Source of the DNA: Staphylococcus capitis subsp. capitis
GTDB lineage: Bacteria > Bacillota > Bacilli > Staphylococcales > Staphylococcaceae
Length of the DNA stretch: 64,000 bases
Reading direction: 5' to 3'
NCBI RefSeq assembly: GCF_040739495.1
Contig: NZ_CP145263.1
Span: 1,612,001-1,676,000 of the forward strand
Positions 1-10,576 of the stretch are shown here, piece after piece. Position 1 is the stretch's first letter. Every line of letters begins with the position of its first letter. Both the position numbers and the translations under genes were made by a program. A model generated the notes under the pieces. It saw only the letters and a list, made by a program, of their open reading frames with translations, was not told the DNA's origin and did not search any database.

Positions 1-41
1 GATGAACCTATATCTATACTTACATAGTAATGTTCCTCCAT
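1..41 (-). CDS. ftsA: Cell division protein FtsA, N-terminal 13 codons (runs off the window)
   Basis: The complement of the first 41 bases starts with ATG and reads MEEHYYVSIDIGS, which is the known staphylococcal FtsA N-terminus with the first actin-fold phosphate strand. A strong Shine-Dalgarno (AGGAGGTG, complement of bases near 48-56) lies at the right distance. FtsA is the actin-like protein that ties FtsZ to the membrane. It follows divIB in the same orientation, as in the standard dcw order divIB-ftsA-ftsZ. The rest of the gene is outside the window. Confidence 0.9.
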   Translation of the reverse strand, partial: MEEHYYVSIDIGS

Positions 42-144
42 AGATAGGCACCTCCTGACAAATTACTATTAAAATACACTATGTTTAGTTTACAATACGT
101 TGAATAGCTTGTGAACTATAAACACATAGTATTAACGAAATTTT

Positions 145-1557
145 TTAATTATTATCTTTTGATTGATTATTAATTTTATTTAAAACACTTTGAAGTTCTT
201 CCTTAGCTTCACTTTCTTGCTGAGTAGATTTAGTTACATTCTGATCAGATTCAGACTCAGCACCTGTTGCTCCACTATAAGGTATAAACGAAGCACCGAC
301 TGATAAATCAATGTATCCATCCGTCTTAAGATTGCCTGAATCATCTCTACTTAAAGATTGGGACATCTGCGGATAATATTTCATTTTATCAGCTATTGTA
401 GTTATATCACCGACAACTTGCATATCATCTTTAGTAAAGATCTCTATTCTATTTTGTTTATTCTTTTCTGGAGCATAACTCACTTCACCAATTAAACTTC
501 TCACTTCAGGTGACATTTCAGATAAAGCTTGAATGATTCGTGTTTTTTTATTTCCTTTAAAGCCATCGATAATTGGCCCATCATGTGAAACATCATCACT
601 ATAATCTTTTAATTCTTTGCCATCTTCAATAATTGGAACGTAACTGTCTTTATTTTTTTCTAAACCAACAACTTGATACTCAGTTACTTTTACATTTAAC
701 GTGTTTGGCAATTGTTTATGAATTTCCACATCCTTGATTAAAGGATTCTTCTTCAAATTGTTAATTGCCTTTCTCTTACTAAATGTGTACATTCTTGAAT
801 GAGATGTGACATTTAACTCTTTATTGATTTTACTCTTACTAACATTGTTATTACCTTTAATATTTACATTAGAAATCTTGCTTAAAGGAGTAAACATATA
901 AAGTAAGAAAATAACAATCAACAATATTAATACAGTAATAATGACATACTGTATTCTCTTTTGTCTTTTTCGGCGTAACGCTCTTTTTTTCTCCAATGTT
1001 AGAGGTTTTTGATGTTCATTTTTATCTTTTTCTTTGTTGTGTTTACTGTTGTTTTTAGAAAAAGGTATCTTATTTATAAAACCTTTTCTACCACTTTTCT
1101 CTTCTTGAGCATCTTTTTCTATCTTATCCTTCTCATCTTGGTTAGCTTCAGAAGAATCACTTTTACTATCTGAGTAGGATTCTTCTTTATCTTCGATGTC
1201 CTCATTTGATTCTTTTTTATAATCTTCATTTGGTTTTGTGTCAGCATTATTATGATGTTGAATTACTTCATCACCATTGTCTAGACTTTCATTATCGTGT
1301 TCTTTCTTATATTGAGTCTTTTCATCTTGTTGCGTACGTTCCATCTCGCGAGTATCATCTTCATGTATTTCCTCATTCGAATATTCATCATCTTTAACTC
1401 TATCACCGAAACGTTTTCTTTTTCTATTACGGAAATCTTTATTTCTTCTAAAAAGACTCACATCATCTTTATCATTATTGTCTTTCTTAGATGTAGTAAA
1501 ATCTTCAATACGCGAAACTTTATCATTTTTATTTTTATTATTTTCATCCATGAGCAT
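145..1557 (-). CDS. divIB: Cell division protein DivIB/FtsQ
   Basis: A bitopic division protein that works with FtsL and DivIC at the septum. The first 200 residues are very charged (Lys/Asp/Glu/Asn) and cytoplasmic. One membrane segment lies near residues 204-222, followed by a POTRA-type domain (about 228-297) and the beta domain. The C-terminal tail is Ser/Gln/Lys-rich. The gene lies 9 bases behind murD and in front of ftsA. Two ATGs, 6 bases apart (1557 and 1551), both fit the GGAG site, so the start could be 2 codons later. The family assignment is firm. Confidence 0.93.
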   Translation of the reverse strand: MLMDENNKNKNDKVSRIEDFTTSKKDNNDKDDVSLFRRNKDFRNRKRKRFGDRVKDDEYSNEEIHEDDTREMERTQQDEKTQYKKEHDNESLDNGDEVIQHHNNADTKPNEDYKKESNEDIEDKEESYSDSKSDSSEANQDEKDKIEKDAQEEKSGRKGFINKIPFSKNNSKHNKEKDKNEHQKPLTLEKKRALRRKRQKRIQYVIITVLILLIVIFLLYMFTPLSKISNVNIKGNNNVSKSKINKELNVTSHSRMYTFSKRKAINNLKKNPLIKDVEIHKQLPNTLNVKVTEYQVVGLEKNKDSYVPIIEDGKELKDYSDDVSHDGPIIDGFKGNKKTRIIQALSEMSPEVRSLIGEVSYAPEKNKQNRIEIFTKDDMQVVGDITTIADKMKYYPQMSQSLSRDDSGNLKTDGYIDLSVGASFIPYSGATGAESESDQNVTKSTQQESEAKEELQSVLNKINNQSKDNN

Positions 1558-1566
1558 TCACACTCC

Positions 1567-2916
1567 TTAATAAGATGGCAAGTGTGCTCGGAATCTCTCG
1601 ATAAATTTCTCACCACGTTCTTCAAATGTTTTATATTGATCCCAACTTGCACAAGCTGGTGATAGTAACACCACATCATTAGGTTCGATAATGTCTTGAA
1701 TCTTATCAACTGCATCTTCAACGTTAGTTGCTTTAATTACATATTTACCTTGGCTATTACCTAGTTTAGCAAATTTTTCTTGTGTTTCTCCAAAAACAAT
1801 CATCACACGTACATTATTCATATATGGTATAAGCTCATCAAAGTCGTTACCTCTATCTAAACCACCACATAACCAAATAATAGGTTGTTGGAATGAATTT
1901 AAAGCGAATTGAGTAGCTAAAGTATTAGTTGCTTTTGAATCATTGTAATATTTATTCGTACGATTAGTACCAATGTATTGCAGTCTATGATCAATTCCTG
2001 AGAAAGTTGTCAGACTATCTACGATGGCTTTAACTGGTACGCCTGCCAAAATAGCAGCTAATACTGCAGCCAAAATATTCTCTAAGTTGTGTTCGCCTGG
2101 TAAAACTAAATCTTTAACATTTATTATACGAACGCCATTAAATACGATAAATCCGTCTTTAATATATATTCCATTAACTTCTTGCTGTGTTGAAAAGTAA
2201 AGTGTTTTTGCTTTGAGATTCTCTGTTTCAATTAAATGTCTTTGATGATAGTTACAAATAAGATAATCATCTTCAGTTTGATTTTTATAAATTTGCTTTT
2301 TAGCATTTTGATAATTTTCTAAAGACTCATGATAATCTAGATGTGCTGAGTATATATTTGTAATGATAGCTATGTGAGGCTTATATTCATTAATACCTAG
2401 TAATTGGAAAGATGAAAGTTCTGTAATTAAATATTCATCAGCTTTAGCTTCCTGAGCCACCTTCGAAGCAACATAGCCTATATTTCCTGATAAACGTCCT
2501 GTTATGATACTTTTTTTAAACATATCTCCAATTAAAGATGTCACAGTTGTCTTCCCATTAGTACCAGTAACACCTATAATAGGCGCTTCAGAAATAAGGT
2601 AACTTAATTCGACTTCGGTTAAGATTTTTAAACCTCTTCGAACTGCCTCATCAATAATTGAAACTGTATAAGGAATACCCGGATTTTTGACGATAATAGG
2701 ATTATCATCAAGTAGTGAAAGAGGGTGTTCTCCACTAACAACCTCAATTCCCATTGATTCAAGATCTTTTGCATGTGCGTCTTGGGAAAGGTCTTTTCCA
2801 TCATTTACTTTGACGTTTGCGCCTAATTTAGCTAATAATTTAGCTGCTTCATAACCGCTTTTAGCTAAGCCAACTACTAGAACATTTTTATTTTCTAATC
2901 CTGTGTAATTTAGCAC
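1567..2916 (-). CDS. murD: UDP-N-acetylmuramoylalanine--D-glutamate ligase MurD
   Basis: Adds D-glutamate to UDP-MurNAc-L-Ala in the cytoplasm during peptidoglycan precursor synthesis. An N-terminal Rossmann segment ([18 protein letters not shown]) precedes the Mur-ligase ATP loop [10 protein letters not shown], with NDSKATN and the C-terminal ligase domain after it. I chose the GTG start at 2916, which begins [10 protein letters not shown] after the initiator. GGAG sits 9 bases upstream and the 449-residue length matches the staphylococcal family. A longer TTG reading from 2931 would overlap mraY. The mraY stop lies one base before this GTG, so the two are translationally linked. Confidence 0.93.
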   Translation of the reverse strand: MLNYTGLENKNVLVVGLAKSGYEAAKLLAKLGANVKVNDGKDLSQDAHAKDLESMGIEVVSGEHPLSLLDDNPIIVKNPGIPYTVSIIDEAVRRGLKILTEVELSYLISEAPIIGVTGTNGKTTVTSLIGDMFKKSIITGRLSGNIGYVASKVAQEAKADEYLITELSSFQLLGINEYKPHIAIITNIYSAHLDYHESLENYQNAKKQIYKNQTEDDYLICNYHQRHLIETENLKAKTLYFSTQQEVNGIYIKDGFIVFNGVRIINVKDLVLPGEHNLENILAAVLAAILAGVPVKAIVDSLTTFSGIDHRLQYIGTNRTNKYYNDSKATNTLATQFALNSFQQPIIWLCGGLDRGNDFDELIPYMNNVRVMIVFGETQEKFAKLGNSQGKYVIKATNVEDAVDKIQDIIEPNDVVLLSPACASWDQYKTFEERGEKFIERFRAHLPSY

Positions 2917-2917
2917 T

Positions 2918-3883
2918 CTAATGCACTCCAATCCATAAGCCTATTAATCCTGAAATTAAACCTACTGTCCAGAATACAGTTACTACTTTCCATTCTCCCC
3001 ATCCACTTAATTCAAAATGATGATGAATAGGACTCATTTTAAAAATTCGTTTCTTAGTTAATTTATAAGACGCCACTTGCATCATAACTGATAATGTTTC
3101 AATTACGAATACTAATCCTACAAAGATAAGTGACAATTCTTGATTTAACATAATTGAAATTGTGGCAAATATTCCCCCTAATGCTAGACTACCTGTGTCA
3201 CCCATAAACACTTTAGCAGGGTTAAGGTTATAAGGTAAAAAGCCAATTAATGCAAACACCATGATGACACAGAATGTACCGATTGCTGGAGAATCTAGTA
3301 TAAAGCTCATAATCGCATAGATTGCAAATCCAATGATAGATAACCCAGTAGCTAAGCCATCCAATCCATCAGTTAAGTTAACCGCATTTGAGAAACCAAC
3401 CTGCCAAAAGATTATGAATATTACATAAGCAAAAGAGAGGGGTAAATCAAAATGAGTAAATGGAATATGTAAGTTTGTAGCGAAATTGACTAAATGAAAG
3501 ATATCACCCAGCACAAAGAATATAACTGCAATTAAAATTTGAGCTAAGAATTTTTGTTTACTCGTTAAACCTTGGTTATTCTTCTTAACTACGATAATGT
3601 AGTCATCAATAAATCCAATTAACCCAAATCCAATTGTAACTAATAATAATAAGATAATAGGGTTTGATTTATCGACAAATATAATCGCAATAATAGAAGT
3701 AATAATAATACTTATTAAAAACGTGAGTCCACCCATAGTCGGTGTTCCTGTTTTTTTCATGTGGCTTTGAGGCCCTTCTTCTCTGATACTTTGGCCAAAT
3801 TTCATTCTTTTCAAGGTTGGAATGAGCACGGGTACTAATATAAATGTTATGAGTAGTGCGATGATCGCATATATAAATAACAT
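2918..3883 (-). CDS. mraY: Phospho-N-acetylmuramoyl-pentapeptide-transferase MraY
   Basis: Integral membrane enzyme of 321 residues that transfers phospho-MurNAc-pentapeptide to undecaprenyl phosphate to make lipid I. About ten hydrophobic segments are visible. Family motifs include the FIDDY aspartate pair near residue 92, the [12 protein letters not shown] loop and the [13 protein letters not shown] histidine motif near the C-terminus. It sits between pbpA and murD in the standard mra order. Confidence 0.95.
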   Translation of the reverse strand: MLFIYAIIALLITFILVPVLIPTLKRMKFGQSIREEGPQSHMKKTGTPTMGGLTFLISIIITSIIAIIFVDKSNPIILLLLVTIGFGLIGFIDDYIIVVKKNNQGLTSKQKFLAQILIAVIFFVLGDIFHLVNFATNLHIPFTHFDLPLSFAYVIFIIFWQVGFSNAVNLTDGLDGLATGLSIIGFAIYAIMSFILDSPAIGTFCVIMVFALIGFLPYNLNPAKVFMGDTGSLALGGIFATISIMLNQELSLIFVGLVFVIETLSVMMQVASYKLTKKRIFKMSPIHHHFELSGWGEWKVVTVFWTVGLISGLIGLWIGVH

Positions 3884-3992
3884 ATGAATCTCCTTTTCTT
3901 CACTTTCTAATTTATTCGTTAAATGTAAATAACCTTTAATAGTTTATCAGTTTTCGTTTTATTTTCATATAAAACTTAAAACATAAATAAAT

Positions 3993-4042
3993 GAGGTTGG
4001 GACCATCTCTTAGTTAATCCCTAAAATGATCATCCCAACCTC
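3993..4042 (-). terminator. Rho-independent terminator after pbpA
   Basis: Perfect 10-bp arms (gaggttggga / tcccaacctc) about 30 bases apart. The minus strand continues into a T-rich run, just past the pbpA stop. It probably attenuates the operon before mraY, which would then need partial read-through or its own promoter in the 178-base gap. Confidence 0.7.
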
Positions 4043-4061
4043 TGTTGTCTGCTTAGTTCAA

Positions 4062-6407
4062 TCAGCTGTCATCGCTGGAACTTGAATTATTTTTTGAATT
4101 ACTATTGGAGTCTTTTTTAGAGTCAGAATTAGAACTATCCTTTGAATCTGATTTTGAAGATGGGCTTGAATCTTGTTTAGAGTTTTTATCTTTAGACTTA
4201 CTGTCATCTTTTGAGCTTTTGTTAGATTCAGTTGCATTAGAATCATCTTCACTATCATCAGTTTTATCAGCAGATAGAGTCACTTCTACTTTATCTTTGT
4301 TTTTCAACGTTTGGCCTTTAGTAATACTTTGATTAGTTACAAAACCATTACCTTTAGTAGAAACCTTAATATTTGTTAAGTCTTCAAATGCTAGTACATC
4401 TTCTTTTGTCCAACCAGTCATATCAGGCATCGTGATATCACCATCAGTAAGTAGTAACACTTTACTATGAGGTAAGATCTTTGTTCCTGCTTTAACAGAT
4501 TGAGATTTAATCTGTTTACCACTACCTATAGTAACTGGTTTGAGTGACTGTGCATTCATACTATCTTCAGCTTTTTGAGTTTCTTGACCTTCAGCATTAG
4601 GTACTTTGCTGTAATCAGCTTTAGATGCAGAATCACTTGATTTACCTGCATTGAGATATTTGAGAGTATTTTCCATAATAGGTTTAAATGCTTTACTCAC
4701 ACCCATCTCGTAAGCTTCTTCATCATTTTTCTGAGCTAAACTCATACCTGCGTAAACAATGACTTTAGGATTCTTCTTAGGTGCGTCGCCTATAAAGCTT
4801 ACAAAGTAAGGATTTTCACCTTTAACATAACCGCCACCATTTGAATCTGCAACTTGAGCAGTACCTGTTTTACCTTCGATGTCATAACCTTTAACACGAT
4901 AATTCATCGCATGACTTTGTTTACTATTAACAACCTTATCTAGCTCTTTTTCAACTTTGTCTGCAGTATCTTTAGTAATTGGTTTTCCTGCATATTGTTT
5001 TTTACCACTATAGGAGTTTTTCTTAGTAACAGGATTATCGATACTATTTACAAACCAAGGTTTTAGCATATTACCTTTATTGAAGAATGCTGATTGCGCT
5101 TGAATCATCTGTACTGGTGTAACAGTCGTAGATTGTCCGAACGCAGACGTTTTTTGTTGTAACTCATTAGACCAAGCTACATGTCCTGACGCTTCTCCAT
5201 CAAACATTCCATTTGTTTTCTTACCGAAGCCAAAACGTTCATACCATGATTTCATCTTATCTGCACCAACTAAATCTTGTAAGTGCATCATTAGAGTATT
5301 AGATGAGTAAGTGAAACCTAGTGTCATAGGTATATTGCCCCAGCCTTCTTTATTCCAATCGGAAATTTCAGAACCCATAATATCTCTGTGACCAGATTTA
5401 TATTTTTCATTAGGTTTAAATTTACCTTCTTGAATAGCAGCGGCTAATCCATAAGACTTAAATGTAGAACCTGGTTCATACGTATTCTGGTATAAATCGT
5501 TGGCCCATTTCTTACCGAAATCCTTACCTGTTTCAGGATTAAAGGTAGGTCGTTGACTATAAGCAAGTATTTCACCTGTTTTAGCATCCATCACTACTGC
5601 AAATAAATCTTTAGGAGCATATTTATCTACCATGCCATCTAACGCTTCTTCAACAAAGACTTGAATATTAGAATCAATCGTTAAATGAACATCATCTCCT
5701 CGTTTAGGAGTTTGTTCTTTTTTAGTGTTAGGAGCTATATACCCCCAAATATCTTGGATGTATTTAAGCGTACCTTGCGTTCCATTTAAGTAACTATTAA
5801 AGATTTTTTCAACACCTAGTGCACCATTGAGTTGCCCTGTGTCAGGATCTTTTTGAGCCATACCAATTAAATGGGAGGCAAAGTTTCCATTAGGATAGAA
5901 TCGTTCTGTCTCTGGATATAATGAAACACCAGGTAAATTCATCTTTTCAATTTTTTCTTTATCTTGATATGTTAAGTTAGTTCCTTTTTGACCAAACTCA
6001 ACTTGGAAAGCTTTCTTTTGATTGAGTCGTTTTTCAATATCAGAGGCTTTCATATCTATAATTTTAGATAATTGTTTAGCTGTTTTCTTCTTATCTACTA
6101 CGTGACGTGGCTTTTTACTGTTTTCACTTGCCTTTTTATCGACAACTGCAACAACTTTATACCTTTCAACATCTTCAGCAAGAACCTTTCCATTGCGATC
6201 ATAAATTTTACCTCGCTCTGGTTGCTCAGAGTTTTTAACTAAGTATTTTTCATTTGCCTTCATCACAAGATTCTGACCATTAGAATGACCTGTTACCATA
6301 ATATATGAGAACCTTAAAACCAATATAAAAAAGAGCAGTCCGAATAAACCAACTAGTAGGACTGCCCCTATTTTATTTTTTTTAATTTTAATTTTTCGCT
6401 TCGCCAT
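4062..6407 (-). CDS. pbpA: Penicillin-binding protein 1, septal transpeptidase (FtsI-type)
   Basis: Class B PBP that cross-links septal peptidoglycan with FtsW. Visible features are one N-terminal membrane segment (about 13-38), the dimerisation domain, and the transpeptidase with active-site STFK (Ser314), SSN (368-370) and KTG (513-515). Two PASTA-type domains follow at about 600-715. The last 55 residues are a low-complexity Ser/Asp/Lys tail. At 781 residues it is slightly longer than S. aureus PBP1 because of this tail. It overlaps the end of ftsL by 20 bases. Confidence 0.95.
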   Translation of the reverse strand: MAKRKIKIKKNKIGAVLLVGLFGLLFFILVLRFSYIMVTGHSNGQNLVMKANEKYLVKNSEQPERGKIYDRNGKVLAEDVERYKVVAVVDKKASENSKKPRHVVDKKKTAKQLSKIIDMKASDIEKRLNQKKAFQVEFGQKGTNLTYQDKEKIEKMNLPGVSLYPETERFYPNGNFASHLIGMAQKDPDTGQLNGALGVEKIFNSYLNGTQGTLKYIQDIWGYIAPNTKKEQTPKRGDDVHLTIDSNIQVFVEEALDGMVDKYAPKDLFAVVMDAKTGEILAYSQRPTFNPETGKDFGKKWANDLYQNTYEPGSTFKSYGLAAAIQEGKFKPNEKYKSGHRDIMGSEISDWNKEGWGNIPMTLGFTYSSNTLMMHLQDLVGADKMKSWYERFGFGKKTNGMFDGEASGHVAWSNELQQKTSAFGQSTTVTPVQMIQAQSAFFNKGNMLKPWFVNSIDNPVTKKNSYSGKKQYAGKPITKDTADKVEKELDKVVNSKQSHAMNYRVKGYDIEGKTGTAQVADSNGGGYVKGENPYFVSFIGDAPKKNPKVIVYAGMSLAQKNDEEAYEMGVSKAFKPIMENTLKYLNAGKSSDSASKADYSKVPNAEGQETQKAEDSMNAQSLKPVTIGSGKQIKSQSVKAGTKILPHSKVLLLTDGDITMPDMTGWTKEDVLAFEDLTNIKVSTKGNGFVTNQSITKGQTLKNKDKVEVTLSADKTDDSEDDSNATESNKSSKDDSKSKDKNSKQDSSPSSKSDSKDSSNSDSKKDSNSNSKNNSSSSDDS

Positions 6408-6789
6408 TACTACGCACTACCTTTACATTATCGTTCTGTAGGCTCATACCTTGTTGTTTAGCCTTATCGTAAATGCGTTCATATGAAGAGTTTTTCTTGA
6501 TTTCAGACTTTAATGCGCTGTTTTCACTAGATTGTTTTTCTATTTTTTGATCTAAATCTGCAATTTTTCCCCGCGTATCATACGCATCCATTTTTAAAGA
6601 TAGCATATAAATACTAATCATGGCAATTACTGTAATAAGCGTTATGTATAAAACTTTTTCAAATCTAGTTAATTGTACGACTACTTTTCTTTTAACAGTC
6701 TGTTTTTCAGGACGAGATTGCGGTTGTCTTTGTGGAATACTGGTTTGAGTTGCTTCATCATAAGGTTGATAAATTTTTTCTACAGCCAT
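6388..6789 (-). CDS. ftsL: Cell division protein FtsL
   Basis: Small bitopic septal protein of 133 residues that forms a coiled coil with DivIC and DivIB. A basic cytoplasmic segment precedes one membrane helix (about 45-65), then a heptad-like extracellular stretch (KIADLDQKIEKQSSENSALK). Position between rsmH and pbpA is diagnostic, since FtsL sequences diverge quickly. Its 3' end overlaps pbpA. Confidence 0.88.
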   Translation of the reverse strand: MAVEKIYQPYDEATQTSIPQRQPQSRPEKQTVKRKVVVQLTRFEKVLYITLITVIAMISIYMLSLKMDAYDTRGKIADLDQKIEKQSSENSALKSEIKKNSSYERIYDKAKQQGMSLQNDNVKVVRSNGEAKN

Positions 6790-6801
6790 TTCAATTACTC
6801 C

Positions 6802-7737
6802 TTATTTTAAAATTTCTGCAACACGTAGCTTCGCACTACGCGCACGATTGTTTTCGTCTAAATCTTCTTCAGTAGCAGTTATCGGTTTGCGATTTACACG
6901 TTTCAATTTCGGCGAGTAACCTTCTGGAATAATTGGTATCCCTCTCGGAACTTCTGGTCCTTTTTCATACTCTTGGAAAATTTGCTTACATAAGCGATCC
7001 TCCAAGGAATGGAACGTGATGACCGAAATCCTTCCATTAATATTTACACTCTCAATTGCTTGTTCAATTGAATCTTCAAACGCGGATAATTCATCGTTTA
7101 CAGCTATTCGAATTGCTTGAAAAACTCTTTTAGCAGGATGTCCCCCTTTACGTCTCGCTTTTGCTGGTATACCTTCTTTGATGACGTCAACGAGTTGTAA
7201 AGTCGTTTCTATTGGATGTTGTTCTCGATTAGCTTCAATTCTTCTTGCAATTTGTTTTGAAAACTTTTCTTCACCGTAACGATAAAAGATCTTAACTAAT
7301 GCTTCATAAGACCATTCATTCACTACCTCAAAAGCTGATAATGTTTGAGTCTGATCCATTCGCATGTCTAATTTCGCATCGTGATGATAACTAAATCCTC
7401 TTTCAGGGACATCCAATTGCGGACTCGAAACACCGAGGTCGTAATAGATGCCGTCCACTTTTTCAATGTTTAAGTCTTTTAAAATATTCGTTAATTCTCG
7501 AAAGTTGCTGTGAACAAAAGTGACTTTATGTAAGTGCTCTTTTAAAACAACTTTTGCATTTTCTAAGGCTGTTAAATCTTGATCAATCGCAATAAGTCTA
7601 CCTTCATCATTTAATTGATTAAGTAAATAAAGGGCGTGACCTGCACCACCAAGCGTACAGTCAACATACACACCATCTTCTTTAATATTTAAATAATCAA
7701 TGGTTTCGTTTAACATGACGCTGACGTGATGAAACAC
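6802..7737 (-). CDS. rsmH: 16S rRNA (cytosine1402-N4)-methyltransferase RsmH (MraW)
   Basis: Methylates N4 of C1402 in the ribosomal P site using S-adenosylmethionine. The SAM loop [11 protein letters not shown] is near residue 25, [14 protein letters not shown] carries the second motif, and [13 protein letters not shown] and ITFHSLEDR are family signatures. The 311-residue length is normal. It lies 14 bases downstream of mraZ and 12 upstream of ftsL. Confidence 0.95.
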   Translation of the reverse strand: MFHHVSVMLNETIDYLNIKEDGVYVDCTLGGAGHALYLLNQLNDEGRLIAIDQDLTALENAKVVLKEHLHKVTFVHSNFRELTNILKDLNIEKVDGIYYDLGVSSPQLDVPERGFSYHHDAKLDMRMDQTQTLSAFEVVNEWSYEALVKIFYRYGEEKFSKQIARRIEANREQHPIETTLQLVDVIKEGIPAKARRKGGHPAKRVFQAIRIAVNDELSAFEDSIEQAIESVNINGRISVITFHSLEDRLCKQIFQEYEKGPEVPRGIPIIPEGYSPKLKRVNRKPITATEEDLDENNRARSAKLRVAEILK

Positions 7738-7751
7738 TTAAATACCTCCAT

Positions 7752-8183
7752 TTAGAAATCAAAATCTATTAAATCTTCAGCAATATCTTCGAAACTATCT
7801 TCAGATTCTTCATAGAAGTCATTCCAAGTTTCTCTGTCCCAAATCTCAATACGATTTGAAACACCTATTACTGTACATTCTTTGGTTAAATTAGCGTATT
7901 TCCTCAAATTCTGAGGTATGTTAATACGCCCTTGCTTATCTAATTCCACTTCTACAGCTCCAGAGAAGAACATACGCATAAATTTACGTGCATCTTTTTT
8001 AGTCATAGGTAAGGTTTTCATCTTCTCTTCAATTTGTTGCCATTCTTCAAGTGTGTAACCAAATAAGCATTTATCAAGGCCTCTAGTGATAATAAAACGT
8101 TCATTTAAGTCATAACGAAACTTGGACGGTACTATCATCCGTCCTTTTGTATCTAATTGATGATCGTATTCTCCCATGAACAT
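7752..8183 (-). CDS. mraZ: Transcriptional regulator MraZ
   Basis: First gene of the division operon. MraZ is a double SpoVT/AbrB-fold protein (143 residues) that in other bacteria binds repeats upstream of its own gene and autoregulates the operon. Both halves carry the conserved DxKGR/DKQGR signatures ([15 protein letters not shown] near residue 9 and [15 protein letters not shown] near residue 80). A matching three-repeat element lies 25-54 bases upstream of the start. Confidence 0.95.
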   Translation of the reverse strand: MFMGEYDHQLDTKGRMIVPSKFRYDLNERFIITRGLDKCLFGYTLEEWQQIEEKMKTLPMTKKDARKFMRMFFSGAVEVELDKQGRINIPQNLRKYANLTKECTVIGVSNRIEIWDRETWNDFYEESEDSFEDIAEDLIDFDF

Positions 8184-8207
8184 TTTTTATCACCTCACCT
8201 TATCTAT

Positions 8208-8237
8208 AATTTACCACATCTCCCCACTATCCTCCAC
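8208..8237 (-). promoter_or_regulatory. Candidate MraZ operator: three 10-bp direct repeats
   Basis: On the minus strand three units follow each other with exact 10-base spacing: GTGGAGGATA, GTGGGGAGAT, GTGGTAAATT. GTGG is shared by all three, with GTGGNG in the first two. Known MraZ sites are tandem T/G-rich repeats of about 10 bp directly in front of mraZ. Binding here is inferred, not shown. Confidence 0.6.
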
Positions 8238-8283
8238 TAATTATGCAAAAATAGTTCAATTAATTTGCTCAAACACAAAAAAA

Positions 8284-8310
8284 CCCGTTTTATCAAATTG
8301 ATAAAACGGG
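8284..8310 (-). terminator. Terminator after bshC
   Basis: A 13-bp perfect stem (cccgttttatcaa / ttgataaaacggg) with a one-base centre is followed on the minus strand by seven T. It closes the bshC transcript before the mraZ promoter. Confidence 0.85.
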
Positions 8311-8326
8311 CTTAAAAGGCTTTATA

Positions 8327-9940
8327 TCAAGGTTTTATAATAATATGATTAAAAGTGTATTGAAGTGGTGGATAGGTGGAGGGATTGAACACATCTTTCC
8401 CAAAATCATTCATTATTTGGATTGGATTCCAAATTCTTTCCTGTAATCCACCCATTGGGTGGAGCACTTCATTGATTTCTCTAAATTGACGCATACTAAT
8501 ATCATTTTCTCTTTCTACATTTAATAAGTAGCGTTTCAACAAGTAATCATATTGCTTTTGATGAATTTCATTATTTTTTTCTACCAATAATTCATTATCA
8601 TGATTTCCTGTAACTTGAGCTTTTAATCTTTCAGTTAGTTTTTGTTGTTGTGCTTTCATTTGTTCTACTTCATCTATCATTTCTTGAGAAGCTTTTTCAC
8701 GAACAAATTTCTGTCTATCTTGTTCAACTCCATGTGAGATAATCATTTCAGTTTTCAGATTATATTGATTCAACAGTTTTTGAGTTCTATCATACATATA
8801 GCTTATTCTAAGTCTAGGTAAAACAATAGGCATTTCAACATCGAGTAAATTAAACACTTCTTTTAATTCTGCCCAATATTTAATTTCACTTGGTCCACCA
8901 ATAAATGCAACAGTATTAAACAACCATTCTTCCATGACCGGGCGAGTAACAACATTATTTGATATTCTTTCAGGCTCATTATCAATTATTTCAAACAAAT
9001 CTTCTTTCGAATAAGATATGTCTGACTTACTAGTAATAAACTTGCCATCTTCATATGTTAATAACTGCCTCATATTTTCCTCATGAATAAATAAATGCGT
9101 GTTCGTATCCGTTTGAATCCTTGGTTTTAACCCTTGAGCTTCAATTTTAAATTGTGTGTTTCGAAAAGCTTGATCCAAACTTTCACGTTTTTCTAGCATA
9201 TTTTTGAGAATAGGCTTCTCCATTTTTCTCAACTCTGAAAATTGAGCATCTAGGAGTAATAATCCATATTCTTTAAAAATTTCATGTAGTAGCCCTTTAA
9301 AGATATCAGTCCAACTTTCATAACGTAAGATAATGTTACGACACAACTGATACACTTCATTGCTATGCTGGGTCTCTGTTAATTCTTTAAAAAACTGATT
9401 CAGTGCATCTAACAAAGCCTCTTTATCAGGAGTAAAACGAGTAACATTACTTTCAGGTGGAGTCATCGTGTGATATTTAATCTTATTAAGCGTTGCCTTA
9501 TTATGATTAAATGCAAAAGTATGATTAACCTCATCAAAATCATGATCTTCTCCAGCAATCCAAAATACAGGAATAATTTTTTCGTTATATTGATCTGCCA
9601 ACTCATTACTTAAAGTTATAATTGAAAAAATTTTATGAAATGTATAGAGTGGTCCTCCAAACATCCCCGCTTGTTGTCCACCAATCACTACTTTAGCTCC
9701 CTTAGCTAAATCATCAATATTTATCATTTGTGATTCCGACAAATCTAAATCACCCATATAAGATTTTATAACAGAAGAAAGTTGCTCTTCTCTACCATTA
9801 TTAGGTGTCTTAAGTCTTTTAGAAAAACTATCATTTAAACTTACATCATATTCATAAAATGTCGTAATTTGAGAATCGCCATTTTTTATTTTAGAGATAA
9901 ACTGATCATCTTCATTTAACTTTATTACATTGCACTTCAT
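8327..9940 (-). CDS. bshC: Bacillithiol biosynthesis cysteine-adding enzyme BshC
   Basis: Last step of bacillithiol synthesis, adding cysteine to GlcN-malate. The 537-residue protein has the nucleotide-binding-like start [20 protein letters not shown], then [14 protein letters not shown], a long coiled-coil stretch (about 400-480) and the C-terminal [11 protein letters not shown] motif. It stands upstream of the mra cluster, the usual staphylococcal and bacillus position. Confidence 0.92.
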   Translation of the reverse strand: MKCNVIKLNEDDQFISKIKNGDSQITTFYEYDVSLNDSFSKRLKTPNNGREEQLSSVIKSYMGDLDLSESQMINIDDLAKGAKVVIGGQQAGMFGGPLYTFHKIFSIITLSNELADQYNEKIIPVFWIAGEDHDFDEVNHTFAFNHNKATLNKIKYHTMTPPESNVTRFTPDKEALLDALNQFFKELTETQHSNEVYQLCRNIILRYESWTDIFKGLLHEIFKEYGLLLLDAQFSELRKMEKPILKNMLEKRESLDQAFRNTQFKIEAQGLKPRIQTDTNTHLFIHEENMRQLLTYEDGKFITSKSDISYSKEDLFEIIDNEPERISNNVVTRPVMEEWLFNTVAFIGGPSEIKYWAELKEVFNLLDVEMPIVLPRLRISYMYDRTQKLLNQYNLKTEMIISHGVEQDRQKFVREKASQEMIDEVEQMKAQQQKLTERLKAQVTGNHDNELLVEKNNEIHQKQYDYLLKRYLLNVERENDISMRQFREINEVLHPMGGLQERIWNPIQIMNDFGKDVFNPSTYPPLQYTFNHIIIKP

Positions 9941-10127
9941 GTTTTAACTCCTTCAGTATCACTATTACTCATATAGTATAAAGACTATACTCATTTATGA
10001 CAATTTTACGGCTTAAATTTATTTACATATTCTCTTTAATACTTTGAATTTCTATAATTTTAAATAAATGAAAGTTACCATTAAAATAAGGTATAATAGA
10101 GAAAAGAAATTAAAGGGGAGAGAAAAT

Positions 10128-10568
10128 ATGAGCGAGGTAAAACATCTAGAGATTAATTATAAAACTGATGAGCGTTTTGAAGATTTCAGAGAGTTCGGAA
10201 ATAAAGATCTCTATATGGTCGAAGAATTAAAAGGTCAAATGATAGATGCAAGTTCAGATTCACCTTTTTATGGCATTTTTGTAGGAGATAAATTAGCGGC
10301 AAGAATGGCTTTACTTAATAAGGGTGAAGTTGAAGAAACTTATTTCCCAGATTGTGATGATTACATCTTATTATGGAAATTAGAAGTTCTTGAAAAATAT
10401 CAAGGTCGTGGATATGCTAAAAAACTTATCGATTTTGCTAAAGAAAATAATAAACCTATTAAAGCCATCGCAAGAAACAACTCAAAAGACTATTTCTTAA
10501 AACATGGCTTTAAGGATGTTGAAGCTAAAAATCCTGAAGGTCACGATGTATTAATTTGGAAACCTTAA
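10128..10568 (+). CDS. GNAT-family N-acetyltransferase
   Basis: Acetyl-CoA-dependent acetyltransferase of unknown substrate, 146 residues. The motif-A region LEKYQGRGYAKKLIDFA holds the Q-x-x-G-x-G/A pyrophosphate loop. I placed the start at ATG 10128, behind AAAGGGGAG; a longer reading from 10068 has no ribosome site and crosses a TATAAT -10 box (10092-10097). It is similar to YlbP-type proteins that neighbour these genes in related genomes. Function is not deducible. Confidence 0.8.
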   Translation: MSEVKHLEINYKTDERFEDFREFGNKDLYMVEELKGQMIDASSDSPFYGIFVGDKLAARMALLNKGEVEETYFPDCDDYILLWKLEVLEKYQGRGYAKKLIDFAKENNKPIKAIARNNSKDYFLKHGFKDVEAKNPEGHDVLIWKP

Positions 10569-10576
10569 TATAATTA

